Positions 26,140 to 36,907 are shown, numbered from the stretch's first letter. The stretch: 64,000 bases of DNA from Leclercia adecarboxylata (GCF_006874705.1 NZ_CP035382.1:2666001-2730000), one strand, 5' to 3'. The notes: generated from the letters alone by a model not told the origin. Made by a program: numbers and translations.

Positions 26140-28350
26140 ATGGCGCTTTCAAAAACTGCTCAGCCAATGCAATCTTCGCTGCGTAAAATCGCAGTCGTTG
26201 TAGCCACAGCGGTTAGCGGCATGTCTGCTTATGCCCAGGCTGCTGACACCCCTAAAAAAGAAGAAACCATCACCGTAACCGCAGCGCCTGCTCCGCAGGA
26301 GAGCGCCTGGGGTCCTGCACCAACGATTGCGGCAAAACGTACCGCAACGGCGACCAAAACCGATACGCCTATTGAAAAGACGCCGCAGTCTATTTCAGTG
26401 GTAACCCGTGAAGAGATGGATATGAAGCAGCCGGGCACAGTCAAGCAAGCCCTGGCCTATACGCCAAGCGTCTTTGCTACGCGCGGTGCCTCCACGACAT
26501 ATGATGTGGTCTCTATTCGTGGGTTTACGACTTCCAGTACTGTGAATACTAACCAGTACCTGGATGGCATGAAGCTGCAGGGTGATAACTATTCTGAAGC
26601 GTCCATGGATCCGTATTTCCTTGAACGCGTTGAACTGCTGCGTGGCCCTACATCCGTTCTGTACGGCAAAAGCCACCCAGGCGGCGTAGTGAGCATGGTC
26701 AGCAAGCGCCCAACCACCGAACCGCTGAAAGAAATTCAGTTCAAAATGGGTACCGATAACCTGTGGCAAACCGGGTTTGATTTCAGCGATGCGATCGACG
26801 ATGACGGCGTATGGTCATACCGCCTGACCGGGCTGGGCCGCAGTGAGAATGCGCAACAGGAGATGGTCAAATCTACCCGCTACGCTATTGCGCCTGCTTT
26901 CAGCTGGCGTCCTGACGACAAAACCGATTTCACGTTCCTGAGTAACTTCCAGAGCGATCCGGATGCAGGCTACTATGGCTGGCTTCCGCGGGAAGGTACC
27001 GTTGTGCCTTACTATGATGCCAACGGAAACGCGCACAAGCTGCCGACCGATTTCAATGAAGGGGATGAGGACAACAAAATCTCCCGTCGCCAGAAGATGG
27101 TGGGCTACAGCTTCTCGCATCAATTTGACGATACCTTTACCGTGCGTCAAAACCTGCGTTATACCCAAATTAATACCCTTTACCGTTCTGTTTACGGCAA
27201 TGGCTATATCGCCCCGGCACAAATAAGCCGCGCCTATGTGCGCTCTGATGAAGATCTTAACTCGTTCACGGTGGATACGCAGCTGCAATCTAAGTTCGCG
27301 ACCGGTGCCGTTGATCATACCCTGTTAACGGGTGTCGATTACCTGCGCATGCGTAACGATATTGATGCTGACTATGGCACTGCTGACCCTATCAGCATGA
27401 CCAATCCGCAACACGACAATGCGAATATCAACGTGAACTTCCCGTATGCCGTTCTCAATCGTCAGGAACAAACGGGCCTGTACGCACAAGATCAGGCGGA
27501 ATGGGATAAATGGGTTCTGACCCTCGGCGGACGTTATGATTTCGCTAAAACGTCAACGCTGACACGTTCCTCGAACACTACGGCTGAAATCAACGACCAG
27601 GCATTCACCTGGCGCGGTGGAATCAACTACCTGTTCGATAACGGCATTACTCCGTACTTCAGCTACAGCGAATCCTTCGAGCCTATCTCCGGTGGAACTC
27701 AGGGCGGTAAACCCTTCGATCCGGCCCGCGGCAAGCAGTATGAAGCGGGCGTGAAATACGTACCAAAAGATCTACCAGTTGTTGTGACTGCTGCTGTGTA
27801 CCAGCTGACCAAAAACAACAACCTGACTGCCGATCCGGCGAACCCGACTAGTGGCTTTAGCGTGCAGGGCGGTGAAATCCGCTCACGTGGTATCGAACTG
27901 GAAGCCAAAGCAGCCATAACGGCCAATGTTGATGTGACGGCGTCCTACAGCTACACCGATGCAGAATACACACACGATACTTGGTATGAAGGACGTCGTC
28001 CGGCGGAGGTGCCACGTAACATGGCTTCTCTGTGGGCCGATTACACCTTCCACGAGACGGCGCTGAGCGGTCTGACTGTCGGTGCAGGAACCCGCTACAT
28101 CGGTAACACCGTCTCCTACTATTCAGCCGGATCGCCAAAGGCTTACCAGTCGTTTAATGTGGCGGGCTATGCGCTGGCGGATGCGACCGTGAAATACGAT
28201 TTGGCGCGCTTCGGACTGCCGGGTTCATCAGTCGGCATTAACGTGAACAACATCTTTGACCGTGAATACGTCTCGAGCTGCTACAGCGAGTATGCATGCT
28301 ATTGGGGTGCAGAACGCCAGGTTGTTGCGACCGCGACCTTCCGCTTCTAA
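26140..28350 (+). CDS. fhuA: TonB-dependent ferrichrome receptor FhuA
   Basis: A 736-residue outer-membrane receptor for ferrichrome-type siderophores; also a phage receptor in E. coli. The ATG at 26140 (MALSKTAQPMQ) starts a signal peptide cleaved near AYAQA|ADT. The TonB box KEETITVTAAP follows, then the plug domain (IEKTPQSISVV, IRGF, RGPTSVLYGKSHPGG) and a 22-strand barrel ending TATFRF. The segment matching E. coli loop L4 (T5-binding) is shorter and has no cysteines, while the late pair SSCYSEYACYWGAERQ is kept. It heads fhuACDB and is Fur-regulated in E. coli. Confidence 0.94.
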   Translation: MALSKTAQPMQSSLRKIAVVVATAVSGMSAYAQAADTPKKEETITVTAAPAPQESAWGPAPTIAAKRTATATKTDTPIEKTPQSISVVTREEMDMKQPGTVKQALAYTPSVFATRGASTTYDVVSIRGFTTSSTVNTNQYLDGMKLQGDNYSEASMDPYFLERVELLRGPTSVLYGKSHPGGVVSMVSKRPTTEPLKEIQFKMGTDNLWQTGFDFSDAIDDDGVWSYRLTGLGRSENAQQEMVKSTRYAIAPAFSWRPDDKTDFTFLSNFQSDPDAGYYGWLPREGTVVPYYDANGNAHKLPTDFNEGDEDNKISRRQKMVGYSFSHQFDDTFTVRQNLRYTQINTLYRSVYGNGYIAPAQISRAYVRSDEDLNSFTVDTQLQSKFATGAVDHTLLTGVDYLRMRNDIDADYGTADPISMTNPQHDNANINVNFPYAVLNRQEQTGLYAQDQAEWDKWVLTLGGRYDFAKTSTLTRSSNTTAEINDQAFTWRGGINYLFDNGITPYFSYSESFEPISGGTQGGKPFDPARGKQYEAGVKYVPKDLPVVVTAAVYQLTKNNNLTADPANPTSGFSVQGGEIRSRGIELEAKAAITANVDVTASYSYTDAEYTHDTWYEGRRPAEVPRNMASLWADYTFHETALSGLTVGAGTRYIGNTVSYYSAGSPKAYQSFNVAGYALADATVKYDLARFGLPGSSVGINVNNIFDREYVSSCYSEYACYWGAERQVVATATFRF

Positions 28351-28361
28351 CCTTTAAACTT

Positions 28362-28388
28362 GGGCACGATTTTCGTGCCCTTTTCTTT
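28362..28388 (+). terminator. Intra-operon terminator between fhuA and fhuC
   Basis: Stem gggcacga / tcgtgccc with a 3-nt loop and T-rich tail (ttttcttt). Being inside the fhu operon, it likely gives more receptor mRNA than transporter mRNA. Confidence 0.85.
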
Positions 28389-28404
28389 ACTTAAGTTGGC
28401 TAAC

Positions 28405-29202
28405 ATGCAGGAAAACAACCCGCAATCCGATACCACTTTTGCGCTTGATGGCGTCTCCTTTCGCGTTCCCGGACGCACGCTGCTGCATCCGCTTTCGCTG
28501 ACCTTTCCCGCAGGCCAGGTGACAGGCCTGATCGGCCATAACGGCTCCGGCAAATCCACCTTACTGAAAATGCTTGGCCGCCATCAGTCGCCGTCCGAGG
28601 GGGATATTCTGCTCGACGGACAGCCGCTGGAGAGCTGGAACAGCAAAGCCTTTGCCCGCAAGGTGGCCTATCTGCCGCAGCAGCTGCCGCAGGCGGAGGG
28701 CATGACCGTCCGCGAACTGGTGGCGATAGGGCGTTATCCCTGGCATGGTGCATTGGGCCGCTTCGGCGTAGCCGATCGCGAGAAAGTGGAAGAGGCTATT
28801 GCGCTGGTGGGTTTAAAGCCGCTGGCTCATCGTCTGGTGGATAGCCTGTCCGGCGGCGAGCGCCAGCGGGCGTGGATCGCCATGCTGGTGGCGCAGGACA
28901 GCCGTTGTTTACTGCTGGATGAGCCGACCTCGGCGCTGGACATTGCCCATCAGGTGGACGTGCTGGCGCTGGTGCATCGCTTAAGCCAGCAGCGCGGCCT
29001 CACGGTGATTGCGGTGCTGCATGATATCAACATGGCGGCGCGCTACTGCGACTATCTGGTGGCGCTGCGCGGTGGCGAGATGATCGCCCAGGGCACGCCA
29101 GCCGAGCTGATGCGCAGTGAAACGCTGGAACATATTTACGGAATTCCAATGGGTATTCTGCCGCATCCTGCCGGAGCGGCACCGGTGAGCTTTGTCTATT
29201 GA
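28405..29202 (+). CDS. fhuC: Ferric hydroxamate ABC transporter ATPase
   Basis: A 265-residue ATPase, the same length as E. coli FhuC. It has Walker A GHNGSGKST, Q-loop, signature LSGGERQR and Walker B CLLLDEPTSALD. The ATG at 28405 (MQENNPQSD) is preferred over an in-frame upstream start that falls inside the terminator hairpin. It powers import of ferric hydroxamates through FhuB. The stop overlaps the fhuD start by one base (TGATG). Confidence 0.97.
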   Translation: MQENNPQSDTTFALDGVSFRVPGRTLLHPLSLTFPAGQVTGLIGHNGSGKSTLLKMLGRHQSPSEGDILLDGQPLESWNSKAFARKVAYLPQQLPQAEGMTVRELVAIGRYPWHGALGRFGVADREKVEEAIALVGLKPLAHRLVDSLSGGERQRAWIAMLVAQDSRCLLLDEPTSALDIAHQVDVLALVHRLSQQRGLTVIAVLHDINMAARYCDYLVALRGGEMIAQGTPAELMRSETLEHIYGIPMGILPHPAGAAPVSFVY

Positions 29203-30092
29203 TGCCTGAGTTAACACACATTAGCCGTCGTCGACTGTTGACGGCGATGGCCCTTTCGCCGCTGCTGTGGAAAATGGGCACGGCGCATGCCGCCGCCGTT
29301 GATCCCCATCGGATTGTGGCCCTCGAGTGGCTGCCGGTCGAGCTGCTGCTGGCGCTCGGCGTTACCCCCTACGGCGTGGCCGACATTCCTAACTACACCC
29401 TGTGGGTAAACGAGCCTCGCCTGCCGGAATCGGTGATCGACATTGGCCTGCGTACCGAGCCGAACCTCGAACTGCTCACCCAGATGAAACCTTCTTATCT
29501 GGTCTGGTCGGCCGGGTACGGTCCGTCGGAAGAAAAGCTGGCGCGGATTGCGCCGGGGCGCGGGTTCGCCTTTAGCGACGGCAAAAAACCGCTGACCAAC
29601 GCCCGCAAATCCTTAAGCGAGATGGCGCAGCTGCTGAATATGGAAGCGGCAGCCCGCGAGCATCTGGATCATTTCGACAGCGTGATTGACAGCTACAAAC
29701 CCCGTTTTGCAAGCCGCGGCGATCGCCCGCTGCTGATGGTCACCCTGCTCGATGCCCGCCATATGCTGGTGTTTGGCAATAACTGTCTGTTCCAGGAAGT
29801 GCTCGATCGCTATGGGATTAAAAACGCCTGGGAAGGGGAGATGACCTTCTGGGGCAGCACCGCCGTCGGTATCGACCGTCTGGCCATGTTCCGCGATGTG
29901 GACGTGCTGTGCTTCGATCACGGCAACGAGCGCGAGATGCAGGCCTTGATGGCGACGCCGCTGTGGCAGGCGATGCCCTTTGTCCGCCAGCAGCGCGTGA
30001 AGCGCGTCCCGGCGGTGTGGTTCTACGGCGCGACCCTGTCGGCCATGCACTTTGCCCGCGTGCTGGATAGCGCATTGGGAGGCCAGGCATGA
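29202..30092 (+). CDS. fhuD: Periplasmic ferric hydroxamate-binding protein
   Basis: A 296-residue class III substrate-binding protein. The N-terminus carries a twin-arginine signal (SRRRLLTAMALSPLLW) with cleavage near AHAA, in line with Tat export of E. coli FhuD. The conserved binding-pocket regions LEWLPVELLLALG, PSYLVWSAGYGPS and FWGSTAVGIDRLA are present. The ATG at 29202 overlaps the fhuC stop; a TTG one codon upstream is less likely. The stop overlaps fhuB by 4 bp. Confidence 0.96.
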   Translation: MPELTHISRRRLLTAMALSPLLWKMGTAHAAAVDPHRIVALEWLPVELLLALGVTPYGVADIPNYTLWVNEPRLPESVIDIGLRTEPNLELLTQMKPSYLVWSAGYGPSEEKLARIAPGRGFAFSDGKKPLTNARKSLSEMAQLLNMEAAAREHLDHFDSVIDSYKPRFASRGDRPLLMVTLLDARHMLVFGNNCLFQEVLDRYGIKNAWEGEMTFWGSTAVGIDRLAMFRDVDVLCFDHGNEREMQALMATPLWQAMPFVRQQRVKRVPAVWFYGATLSAMHFARVLDSALGGQA

Positions 30093-32071
30093 GGTCACGG
30101 ATAGCCTTTTTCCCGGCGCTGCTCATGGCACTGCTGCTGATCGTTGCGCTGGGCTTAACCTGGTGGAACCTGAACATTGCGCTGCCGCGCAGCCAGTGGG
30201 GCAGCGCGCTGGTCGCCCCGGATATCGATAATATTCAACAGATGCTGTTCCACTACAGCCTGCTGCCGCGGCTGGCGATCTCGCTGCTGGTGGGTGCCGG
30301 GCTGGGTCTGGTGGGTGTGCTCTTCCAGCAGGTGCTGCGTAACCCGCTGGCGGAACCGACCACCCTGGGGGTGGCAACCGGGGCGCAGCTGGGGATGACC
30401 ATCATCACCCTGTGGGCGCTGCCGGGGGCACTGGCACCGCAGTTTGCCGCGCTGGTGGGCGCCTGCGTGGTGGGGGCGATTGTCTTTGGCGTGGCCTGGG
30501 GTAAACGCCTCTCGCCGGTCACGCTGATTCTGGCAGGCCTGGTGGTCAGCCTCTACTGCGGGGCGGTTAATCAGCTTTTAGTGATTTTCCATCACGACCA
30601 GCTGCAGAGCATGTTCCTCTGGAGCACCGGGACGCTGACGCAGACCGACTGGAGCATCGTTCAGCGCCTGTGGCCGCAGCTGCTCGGCGGCGTATTGCTG
30701 ACCCTGCTGCTGCTGCGCCCGCTGACCCTGATGGGGCTTGACGATGGCGTGGCGCGCAACCTCGGTCTGGCGCTGTCGCTGGCCCGTCTGGCGGCGCTGA
30801 CGCTGGCGATTGTCATCAGCGCCCTGCTGGTAAATGCGGTGGGCATCATCGGGTTTATCGGCCTGTTCGCGCCGCTGCTGGCAAAAATGCTCGGCGCGCG
30901 GCGCTTGCTCTCCCGCCTGATCCTCGCCCCGCTGATTGGTGCGCTGATCCTCTGGCTCTCCGATCAGGTGATCCTTTGGCTGACGCGCGTATGGATGGAA
31001 GTCTCTACCGGTTCCGTGACCGCGCTGATCGGTGCGCCGCTGCTGCTGTGGCTGCTGCCGCGCCTGCGCAGCATGAGTGCCCCGGCGATGAATGCTGGAG
31101 ATAAAGTACAGGCGGAGCGTCACCACGTGCTGTGGTTTGCCCTGGCGGGCGGCGCGGTACTGCTGCTGGTGGTGATTGCGGCGCTGGCGTTTGGCCGGGA
31201 TGCAGAGGGCTGGCACTGGGCGAGCGGGGCGATGCTTGATGAGCTGCTACCGTGGCGCGCGCCGCGTATTTTCGCCGCGCTGATTGCCGGGGTGATGCTG
31301 GCGGTCGCCGGGTGCATTATCCAGCGTCTGACCGGCAACCCGATGGCGAGCCCGGAAGTGCTGGGGATCAGCTCCGGGGCGGCGTTCGGCGTGGTGCTGA
31401 TGCTCTTTTTCGTGCCGGGTAATGCCTTCGGCTGGCTGATGCCCGCAGGCAGTATCGGTGCGGCGGTCACGCTGCTGATCATTATGATTGCCGCCGGACG
31501 AGGTGGCTTCTCGCCGCACCGGATGTTGCTGGCGGGGATGGCGCTGAGCACCGCCTTCACCATGCTGCTGATGATGCTGCAGGCCAGCGGCGATCCGCGT
31601 ATGGCGCAGATCCTGACCTGGATTGCCGGATCAACCTATAACGCCACCACCGAACAGGTGGTGAGCACCGGGCTGGCGATGATTGTCCTGCTGGCGCTGG
31701 TGCCGCTGTGCCGTCGCTGGCTGACGGTGCTGCCGCTGGGGGGTGATACTGCCCGTTCGGTGGGAATGGCGCTGAGCGCCTCGCGCATCGGCCTGCTGCT
31801 GCTGGCGGCATCGCTGACGGCCACCGCCACCCTGACGATTGGTCCGCTGAGCTTTATTGGTCTGATGGCACCGCATATCGCGCGGATGATGGGGTTCCGC
31901 CGGACGATGCCGCACATTGTGATGTCGGCGCTAACGGGGGGGATCCTGCTGGTGTTCGCCGACTGGTGCGGCCGGATGGTGCTGTTCCCGTATCAGATCC
32001 CGGCGGGGCTGCTTTCCACCTTTATCGGTGCGCCGTACTTTATCTATCTGCTGCGGAAACAGAGCCGGTAA
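30089..32071 (+). CDS. fhuB: Ferric hydroxamate ABC permease FhuB
   Basis: A 660-residue inner-membrane permease made of two fused FecCD-type halves, each with about ten transmembrane segments. The repeated motif is visible twice: GFIGLFAPLLAKML in the first half and SFIGLMAPHIARMMG in the second, the sites contacting FhuC. Length matches E. coli. It completes the fhuACDB operon and is followed by a double REP. Confidence 0.97.
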   Translation: MRSRIAFFPALLMALLLIVALGLTWWNLNIALPRSQWGSALVAPDIDNIQQMLFHYSLLPRLAISLLVGAGLGLVGVLFQQVLRNPLAEPTTLGVATGAQLGMTIITLWALPGALAPQFAALVGACVVGAIVFGVAWGKRLSPVTLILAGLVVSLYCGAVNQLLVIFHHDQLQSMFLWSTGTLTQTDWSIVQRLWPQLLGGVLLTLLLLRPLTLMGLDDGVARNLGLALSLARLAALTLAIVISALLVNAVGIIGFIGLFAPLLAKMLGARRLLSRLILAPLIGALILWLSDQVILWLTRVWMEVSTGSVTALIGAPLLLWLLPRLRSMSAPAMNAGDKVQAERHHVLWFALAGGAVLLLVVIAALAFGRDAEGWHWASGAMLDELLPWRAPRIFAALIAGVMLAVAGCIIQRLTGNPMASPEVLGISSGAAFGVVLMLFFVPGNAFGWLMPAGSIGAAVTLLIIMIAAGRGGFSPHRMLLAGMALSTAFTMLLMMLQASGDPRMAQILTWIAGSTYNATTEQVVSTGLAMIVLLALVPLCRRWLTVLPLGGDTARSVGMALSASRIGLLLLAASLTATATLTIGPLSFIGLMAPHIARMMGFRRTMPHIVMSALTGGILLVFADWCGRMVLFPYQIPAGLLSTFIGAPYFIYLLRKQSR

Positions 32072-32077
32072 AAAAAT

Positions 32078-32157
32078 GCCGGGTGGCGCTAACGCTTACC
32101 CGGCCTACGGTCCGAAGATTTTTGTAGGCCGGGTAAGGCGAAGCCGCCACCCGGCAA
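32078..32157. repeat. BIME between fhuB and hemL
   Basis: Two inverted REPs (gccgggtggcgctaacgc...cggcctac and gtaggccgggtaaggcg...cacccggc) fill the convergent gap. In Salmonella, as I recall, this same junction holds the stf fimbrial operon; here it is empty apart from the repeats. Confidence 0.88.
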
Positions 32158-32166
32158 ACAACGTCA

Positions 32167-33447
32167 TCAGAGCTTCGCAAACACCCGACGCGCCGCGTCG
32201 ATGGTGTTATTGATATCCTCTTCGCTGTGCGCGACCGACATAAAGCCTGCCTCAAACGCTGACGGTGCAAGATAGACACCTTCCTCCAGCATCAGATGGA
32301 AGAAACGCTTGAAGCGCTCAACGTCGCACTTCACCACATCCTGATAGCGGGTCACGGTTTTCGCTTCGGTGAAGAAGATGCCAAACATGCCGCCAACGTG
32401 GTTTACCACCAGCGGAATACCTGCGTCTTCAGCCGCGTCCAGCAGGCCGTTTGCCAGTTGCGTGGTGCGCTCGGTCAGGGTGGTATGGATACCCGGCTGC
32501 GCCACTTCGTTCAGACAGGCGAAACCTGCCGCCATGGCAATCGGGTTACCGGAGAGCGTACCGGCCTGATAGACCGGACCGGTTGGCGCCAGCGCGTCCA
32601 TCACCTCTCTGCGGCCGCCAAAGGCGCCTACCGGCATACCGCCGCCGATGATTTTGCCCAGGCAGGTCAGGTCCGGCACTACGTCGTAATACGCCTGCGC
32701 ACCCGCCAGGGCAACGCGGAAACCGGTCATCACTTCGTCGATGATCAGCAGCGCGCCGAACTCGTCGCACAGCGCACGCAGCCCCTGCAGGAAGCCAGGC
32801 TGCGGTGGAATGCAGTTCATGTTGCCTGCCACCGGTTCGACGATGATGCAGGCGATCTCCTGCGGATATTGTTCAAATGCCGCACGCACCGAATCGAGAT
32901 CGTTATAGGTGCAGGTCAGGGTGTGCTTCGCGAAGTCTGCCGGCACGCCCGGGGAGTTCGGCTGGCCGAGAGTTAGCGCGCCGGAACCGGCTTTCACCAG
33001 CAGGCAGTCCGCGTGACCGTGGTAGCAGCCTTCGAACTTGATGATTTTGTCGCGGCCGGTAAAACCGCGAGCCAGACGTATGGCGCTCATGGTCGCTTCG
33101 GTACCGGAGTTCACCATGCGGACCATATCCATGGTCGGCACCAGCTCGGTCACCAGCGCCGCCATTTTCACTTCCATCTCGGTCGGTGCACCGAAACTTA
33201 ACCCGCGCTGCGCCGCTTCAATCACCGCGTTGCGGATCGCCGGGTGGTTGTGGCCCAGCACCATCGGGCCCCATGAGCCGACATAATCGATATAGGCTTT
33301 GCCATCCACATCGTACAGATAGGCGCCATCGGCACGTTCGATAAACAGCGGTGTACCGCCCACGCCGGTAAAGGCACGGACCGGGGAGTTAACACCGCCA
33401 GGGATAAGCTCGCGGGCTGCACTGTAGAGGTTTTCAGACTTGCTCAT
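32167..33447 (-). CDS. hemL: Glutamate-1-semialdehyde 2,1-aminomutase
   Basis: A 426-residue PLP enzyme making 5-aminolevulinate, the C5-pathway precursor of heme. The class III aminotransferase core is clear: [11 protein letters not shown], then [19 protein letters not shown], whose Lys binds PLP, and [10 protein letters not shown]. Length equals E. coli HemL. It is convergent with fhuB and divergent from clcA over 177 bp. Confidence 0.98.
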   Translation of the reverse strand: MSKSENLYSAARELIPGGVNSPVRAFTGVGGTPLFIERADGAYLYDVDGKAYIDYVGSWGPMVLGHNHPAIRNAVIEAAQRGLSFGAPTEMEVKMAALVTELVPTMDMVRMVNSGTEATMSAIRLARGFTGRDKIIKFEGCYHGHADCLLVKAGSGALTLGQPNSPGVPADFAKHTLTCTYNDLDSVRAAFEQYPQEIACIIVEPVAGNMNCIPPQPGFLQGLRALCDEFGALLIIDEVMTGFRVALAGAQAYYDVVPDLTCLGKIIGGGMPVGAFGGRREVMDALAPTGPVYQAGTLSGNPIAMAAGFACLNEVAQPGIHTTLTERTTQLANGLLDAAEDAGIPLVVNHVGGMFGIFFTEAKTVTRYQDVVKCDVERFKRFFHLMLEEGVYLAPSAFEAGFMSVAHSEEDINNTIDAARRVFAKL

Positions 33448-33624
33448 GGCGTCGTTCCTGGCTCGTATAAAATGATTAAGCCCACTATTCTAAGTGATTC
33501 GTTGAAGGTTATGAAATTTTTACCCTGGTAATGCATTAACAATTGTTAAGCAATTTTCAGGAGACGGCTGGGCGGTCTCTGGTAAAATCCCTGCGGCTAT
33601 TTGTATGACGAAAGAAAACAGGCA

Positions 33625-35001
33625 ATGAAAGCAGATTCTCCCTCATTTGAAGAACAACAGTTTGCGCGGGCGCGATATCGTATCAGCGTCCGGCGGCTGC
33701 TCAACCGCGATAAAACACCGCTGGCGATTTTGCTGGGCGCAGCCGTTGTCGGCACCCTGGCGGGCCTGGTAGGCGTCGCATTCGAAAAGGCCGTCAATGG
33801 CGTGCTTAACTGGCGTATTGGCACCGTGGCGGGTTATGCCGATCGTGAAGGGTTGGTCTGGATCCTGGCCTTTGGTTTATCTGCCCTGTTCGCGATGGTC
33901 GGTTATTTTCTGGTGCGTAGATTCGCTCCGGAAGCGGGCGGGTCGGGGATCCCTGAGATAGAAGGGGCGCTCGAAGAGCTGCGTCCGGTCCGCTGGTGGC
34001 GCGTCCTTCCTGTTAAGTTTATCGGCGGGATGGGAACGCTTGGTGCAGGGATGGTGCTCGGGCGGGAAGGGCCGACCGTACAGCTGGGCGGTAATATTGG
34101 CCGTATGGTCAGCGACCTGTTCAGAATGCACAGCGCGGAAGCACGCCATACGTTGCTGGCAACCGGTGCCGCCGCGGGGCTTTCCGCCGCCTTTAATGCC
34201 CCGCTGGCGGGGATCCTGTTTATCATCGAAGAGATGCGCGCTCAGTTTCGCTATAACCTGATCTCGATTAAAGCGGTCTTTACCGGCGTAATTATGTCGA
34301 GCATTGTCTTTCGGCTTTTCAATGGCGAAGGGGCGGTCATTGAGGTAGGCAAGTTGACCAACGCGCCGGTCAATACGCTGTGGCTGTATCTGATCCTTGG
34401 CATGGTTTTTGGCATTGTCGGCCCGCTGTTTAATGCCCTTATTATTCGTGCTCAGGATATGTTCCAGCGGATCCACGGCGGCAATACGACCAAATGGGTG
34501 CTGGTGGGCGGCCTGCTCGGGGGCGTGTGCGGCGTGCTGGGCTTTATCGAACCCAACGCGGCTGGCGGTGGCTTTGGCCTGATCCCCATTGCGGCGGCGG
34601 GTAATTTCAGCATCGGCCTGCTGCTGTTTATGTTTATCTCCCGGGTCATCACCACCGTACTTTGCTTCTCTTCCGGCGCCCCTGGCGGCATTTTTGCCCC
34701 GATGCTGGCATTAGGCACGTTGCTGGGTACGGCCTTTGGCATGGCCGCTGCCGCAGGTTTCCCGGCGTATCATCTTGAGGCCGGCACCTTTGCCATCGCC
34801 GGGATGGGGGCGCTACTGGCGGCATCGTTGCGCGCGCCGCTGACCGGCATCGTGCTGGTACTGGAGATGACCGACAATTACCAGCTCATTTTGCCAATGA
34901 TCATTACCTGCCTGGGGGCCACACTATTAGCCCAGTTTCTCGGCGGAAAACCGTTATACTCCACCATTCTTGCCCGTACCCTGGCGAAGCAGAATACTTG
35001 A
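33625..35001 (+). CDS. clcA: H+/Cl- exchange transporter ClcA
   Basis: A 458-residue CLC antiporter that swaps two chloride ions for one proton and in E. coli helps survival in extreme acid. Filter motifs are GSGIPE (central Ser), GREGPT (gating Glu, E148 in CLC-ec1) and FIIEEMR (proton Glu E203). The late KPLYS holds the central Tyr. The ATG at 33625 (MKADSPS) matches the E. coli N-terminus; a TTG 8 codons upstream is also open. The C-terminus is ~15 residues shorter than E. coli's, ending soon after TLAKQNT. Confidence 0.95.
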   Translation: MKADSPSFEEQQFARARYRISVRRLLNRDKTPLAILLGAAVVGTLAGLVGVAFEKAVNGVLNWRIGTVAGYADREGLVWILAFGLSALFAMVGYFLVRRFAPEAGGSGIPEIEGALEELRPVRWWRVLPVKFIGGMGTLGAGMVLGREGPTVQLGGNIGRMVSDLFRMHSAEARHTLLATGAAAGLSAAFNAPLAGILFIIEEMRAQFRYNLISIKAVFTGVIMSSIVFRLFNGEGAVIEVGKLTNAPVNTLWLYLILGMVFGIVGPLFNALIIRAQDMFQRIHGGNTTKWVLVGGLLGGVCGVLGFIEPNAAGGGFGLIPIAAAGNFSIGLLLFMFISRVITTVLCFSSGAPGGIFAPMLALGTLLGTAFGMAAAAGFPAYHLEAGTFAIAGMGALLAASLRAPLTGIVLVLEMTDNYQLILPMIITCLGATLLAQFLGGKPLYSTILARTLAKQNT

Positions 35002-35080
35002 ATGAATTACCAGGGTATTAGATAATGACAACAAGAATTGGGTGATTTTTACCCACTAGCAGTATTCATGGGAGCATAAG

Positions 35081-35425
35081 ATGAGTGATGACGTAGCGCT
35101 GCCGTTGCAGTTTACCGAAGCAGCAGCCAAAAAAGTAAAAGACCTGATTGCCGATGAAGACAACCCGGCGCTGAAATTGCGTGTGTACATTACGGGCGGC
35201 GGCTGTAGCGGCTTCCAGTATGGTTTCACCTTTGACGATCAGGTTAACGACGGCGACATGACCATTGAGAAGCAGGGCGTCGCGCTGGTCGTTGACCCGA
35301 TGAGCCTGCAGTATCTGGTGGGCGGCGCGGTGGACTACACCGAAGGTCTGGAAGGTTCCCGCTTTGTGGTGACCAACCCGAACGCAACCAGCACCTGCGG
35401 GTGTGGATCGTCGTTCAGCATTTGA
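35081..35425 (+). CDS. erpA: Iron-sulfur cluster insertion protein ErpA
   Basis: A 114-residue A-type carrier protein that delivers Fe-S clusters, essential for isoprenoid synthesis (IspG/IspH) in E. coli. The three cluster-binding cysteines are at 42 (GGGCSGF) and 106/108 (CGCG). It has the canonical length and follows clcA by 79 bp with no terminator visible between. Confidence 0.97.
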   Translation: MSDDVALPLQFTEAAAKKVKDLIADEDNPALKLRVYITGGGCSGFQYGFTFDDQVNDGDMTIEKQGVALVVDPMSLQYLVGGAVDYTEGLEGSRFVVTNPNATSTCGCGSSFSI

Positions 35426-35432
35426 CTGTAAT

Positions 35433-35460
35433 GCCCGGTGGCGCTTCGCTTACCGGGCCT
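35433..35460. repeat. REP element between erpA and yadS
   Basis: gcccggtggcgcttcgcttaccgggcct, starting 7 bp after the erpA stop, in a 40-bp convergent gap. Confidence 0.82.
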
Positions 35461-35465
35461 GTTCG

Positions 35466-36095
35466 CTATCTTCCATTCTCATCCAGCGCAAAGGTTGGCA
35501 GCTTCAGGTGCCAGCGGATTGCCGCCAGGCGGATCCCCAGAGTAACTACCATTCCCAGCATCGCCGCCTGTTCCAGCGGAACGTGAAAGGTGTACCAGGC
35601 CGTAGCGTGAACGATCCCACCCAGAATGCAGGCCGTGGCGTAGATTTCCGTTCTCAGGATCATCGGCACTTCGCGCGCCAGAATATCGCGAATAATCCCG
35701 CCGCCCACGCCGGTGACCACTCCCATACAGATCGCCACCATCGGGCCGGTGCCGGCCATAAAGGCTTTGTTGACGCCAATACCGACAAACACCGCGAGGC
35801 CAACCGCATCCAGCACCGGCAGCAGCCATTTCGGCAGGCGACGCGGCTGACGGACGAGGATAATGGTTAACATACAGGTGACCATAGCGACCACCAGATC
35901 GGTAGGATCTTTGACCCAGAATACCGGGCCATGATCGAGCGCCATATCGCGGATCGTCCCTCCGCCCACGGCGGTGACCACCCCTAACACCAGCACGCCA
36001 AAAGGATCCATGCGTAATTTACCGGCCAGCAGAACGCCGGAGATCGCAAAAACGGCTGTGCCAAGAATATCCAGCCAATAAACGAGCATTATCAT
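35466..36095 (-). CDS. yadS: TRIC/UPF0126 family inner-membrane protein YadS
   Basis: A 209-residue membrane protein with about seven hydrophobic segments and an internal repeat; each half carries a glycine-rich motif, [12 protein letters not shown] and [11 protein letters not shown]. This is the bacterial TRIC cation-channel fold. The physiological substrate is not settled; glycine transport has been proposed for relatives (recall, unverified). Its start overlaps the btuF stop by 4 bp, suggesting an mtn-btuF-yadS operon. Confidence 0.92.
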   Translation of the reverse strand: MIMLVYWLDILGTAVFAISGVLLAGKLRMDPFGVLVLGVVTAVGGGTIRDMALDHGPVFWVKDPTDLVVAMVTCMLTIILVRQPRRLPKWLLPVLDAVGLAVFVGIGVNKAFMAGTGPMVAICMGVVTGVGGGIIRDILAREVPMILRTEIYATACILGGIVHATAWYTFHVPLEQAAMLGMVVTLGIRLAAIRWHLKLPTFALDENGR

Positions 36096-36907
36096 CCTCG
36101 GGAAAATGAGTGGCTCTGCGACAGCGCAGAGCAGAGTTGTTTTGCGGCGAGGATAATACGCGGGCTTGCGCGCTCAAACCAGTCGCTGTTCAGCGCAATC
36201 ACGGGTATTTTTAGCTGGCTTTGCCAGTACTGTTCTATTTTAGGAATATCGCCCGCCGAACCGCCTACCACAATCGCCTGAGGCTGGCGCGCCAGAACCT
36301 GCTCGCGGCTCACCTGGGGCCAGGGAACGCGGCTGGCGGCAAAAATGTTTTCCCCGCCACAGAGCTCAATGACCTGATGTTGCAGGGAGCCCTGGCTGGT
36401 CGTGAACAGAGGTTGTTGGCCGAACTGGATAAATACCCGCTTTTTCGGCAGGGTGGCGTAGGTGGCTTTTAAGGCGGCATAATCGTTGAGCATCTGCTGT
36501 GCGGCCTGTCGGGCCTGGTCTGGCGTCGGGCTCCAGGGGGCGAGATCGCGAAGGGCCTGCGCGACCTGTTCAATGCTGGTGGCATCGATCCACTGCACTT
36601 TTATCCCCAGCGAGGCCAGCTGGTTCACCTGACGTTCTGCATTACCGCCGCGCCAGGCCAGCACCAGATCGGGCTTCAGGGCGACGATACGTTCGACATT
36701 CATGCCTTGCCAGGTAGCGACCTGTTCAATCTTTGCCGCCTCAGGGGGATAGTCGGAAAAGCTGCTGACCCCGACGGGGGTGATCCCGGCGGCAAAGGCC
36801 AGCTCGGTATTGGCTGGGGAGAGGGAGATAACACGCGGCGCGGCCAGAAGCCACGCCGGTGTCAGCAGAAACAGCGCCAGCAGCGCCCTGAGGAGCGGCT
36901 TAGCCAC
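36092..36907 (-). CDS. btuF: Vitamin B12-binding periplasmic protein, GTG start
   Basis: A 271-residue class III binding protein that delivers cobalamin to BtuCD. I place the start at the GTG at 36907 ([13 protein letters not shown]), which gives the E. coli N-terminus and a signal peptide cleaved near WLLA|APRV; a TTG nine codons earlier is less likely. The conserved [25 protein letters not shown] and [10 protein letters not shown] regions are present. The start falls 5 bp after the mtn stop. The C-terminus is five residues longer than in E. coli. Confidence 0.94.
   Translation of the reverse strand: MAKPLLRALLALFLLTPAWLLAAPRVISLSPANTELAFAAGITPVGVSSFSDYPPEAAKIEQVATWQGMNVERIVALKPDLVLAWRGGNAERQVNQLASLGIKVQWIDATSIEQVAQALRDLAPWSPTPDQARQAAQQMLNDYAALKATYATLPKKRVFIQFGQQPLFTTSQGSLQHQVIELCGGENIFAASRVPWPQVSREQVLARQPQAIVVGGSAGDIPKIEQYWQSQLKIPVIALNSDWFERASPRIILAAKQLCSALSQSHSFSRG

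Noticed and set aside
32078..32157. Possible CRISPR-like or mobile repeat between fhuB and hemL
   Set aside because: Only two inverted units without spacers; the sequence is a standard REP pair.
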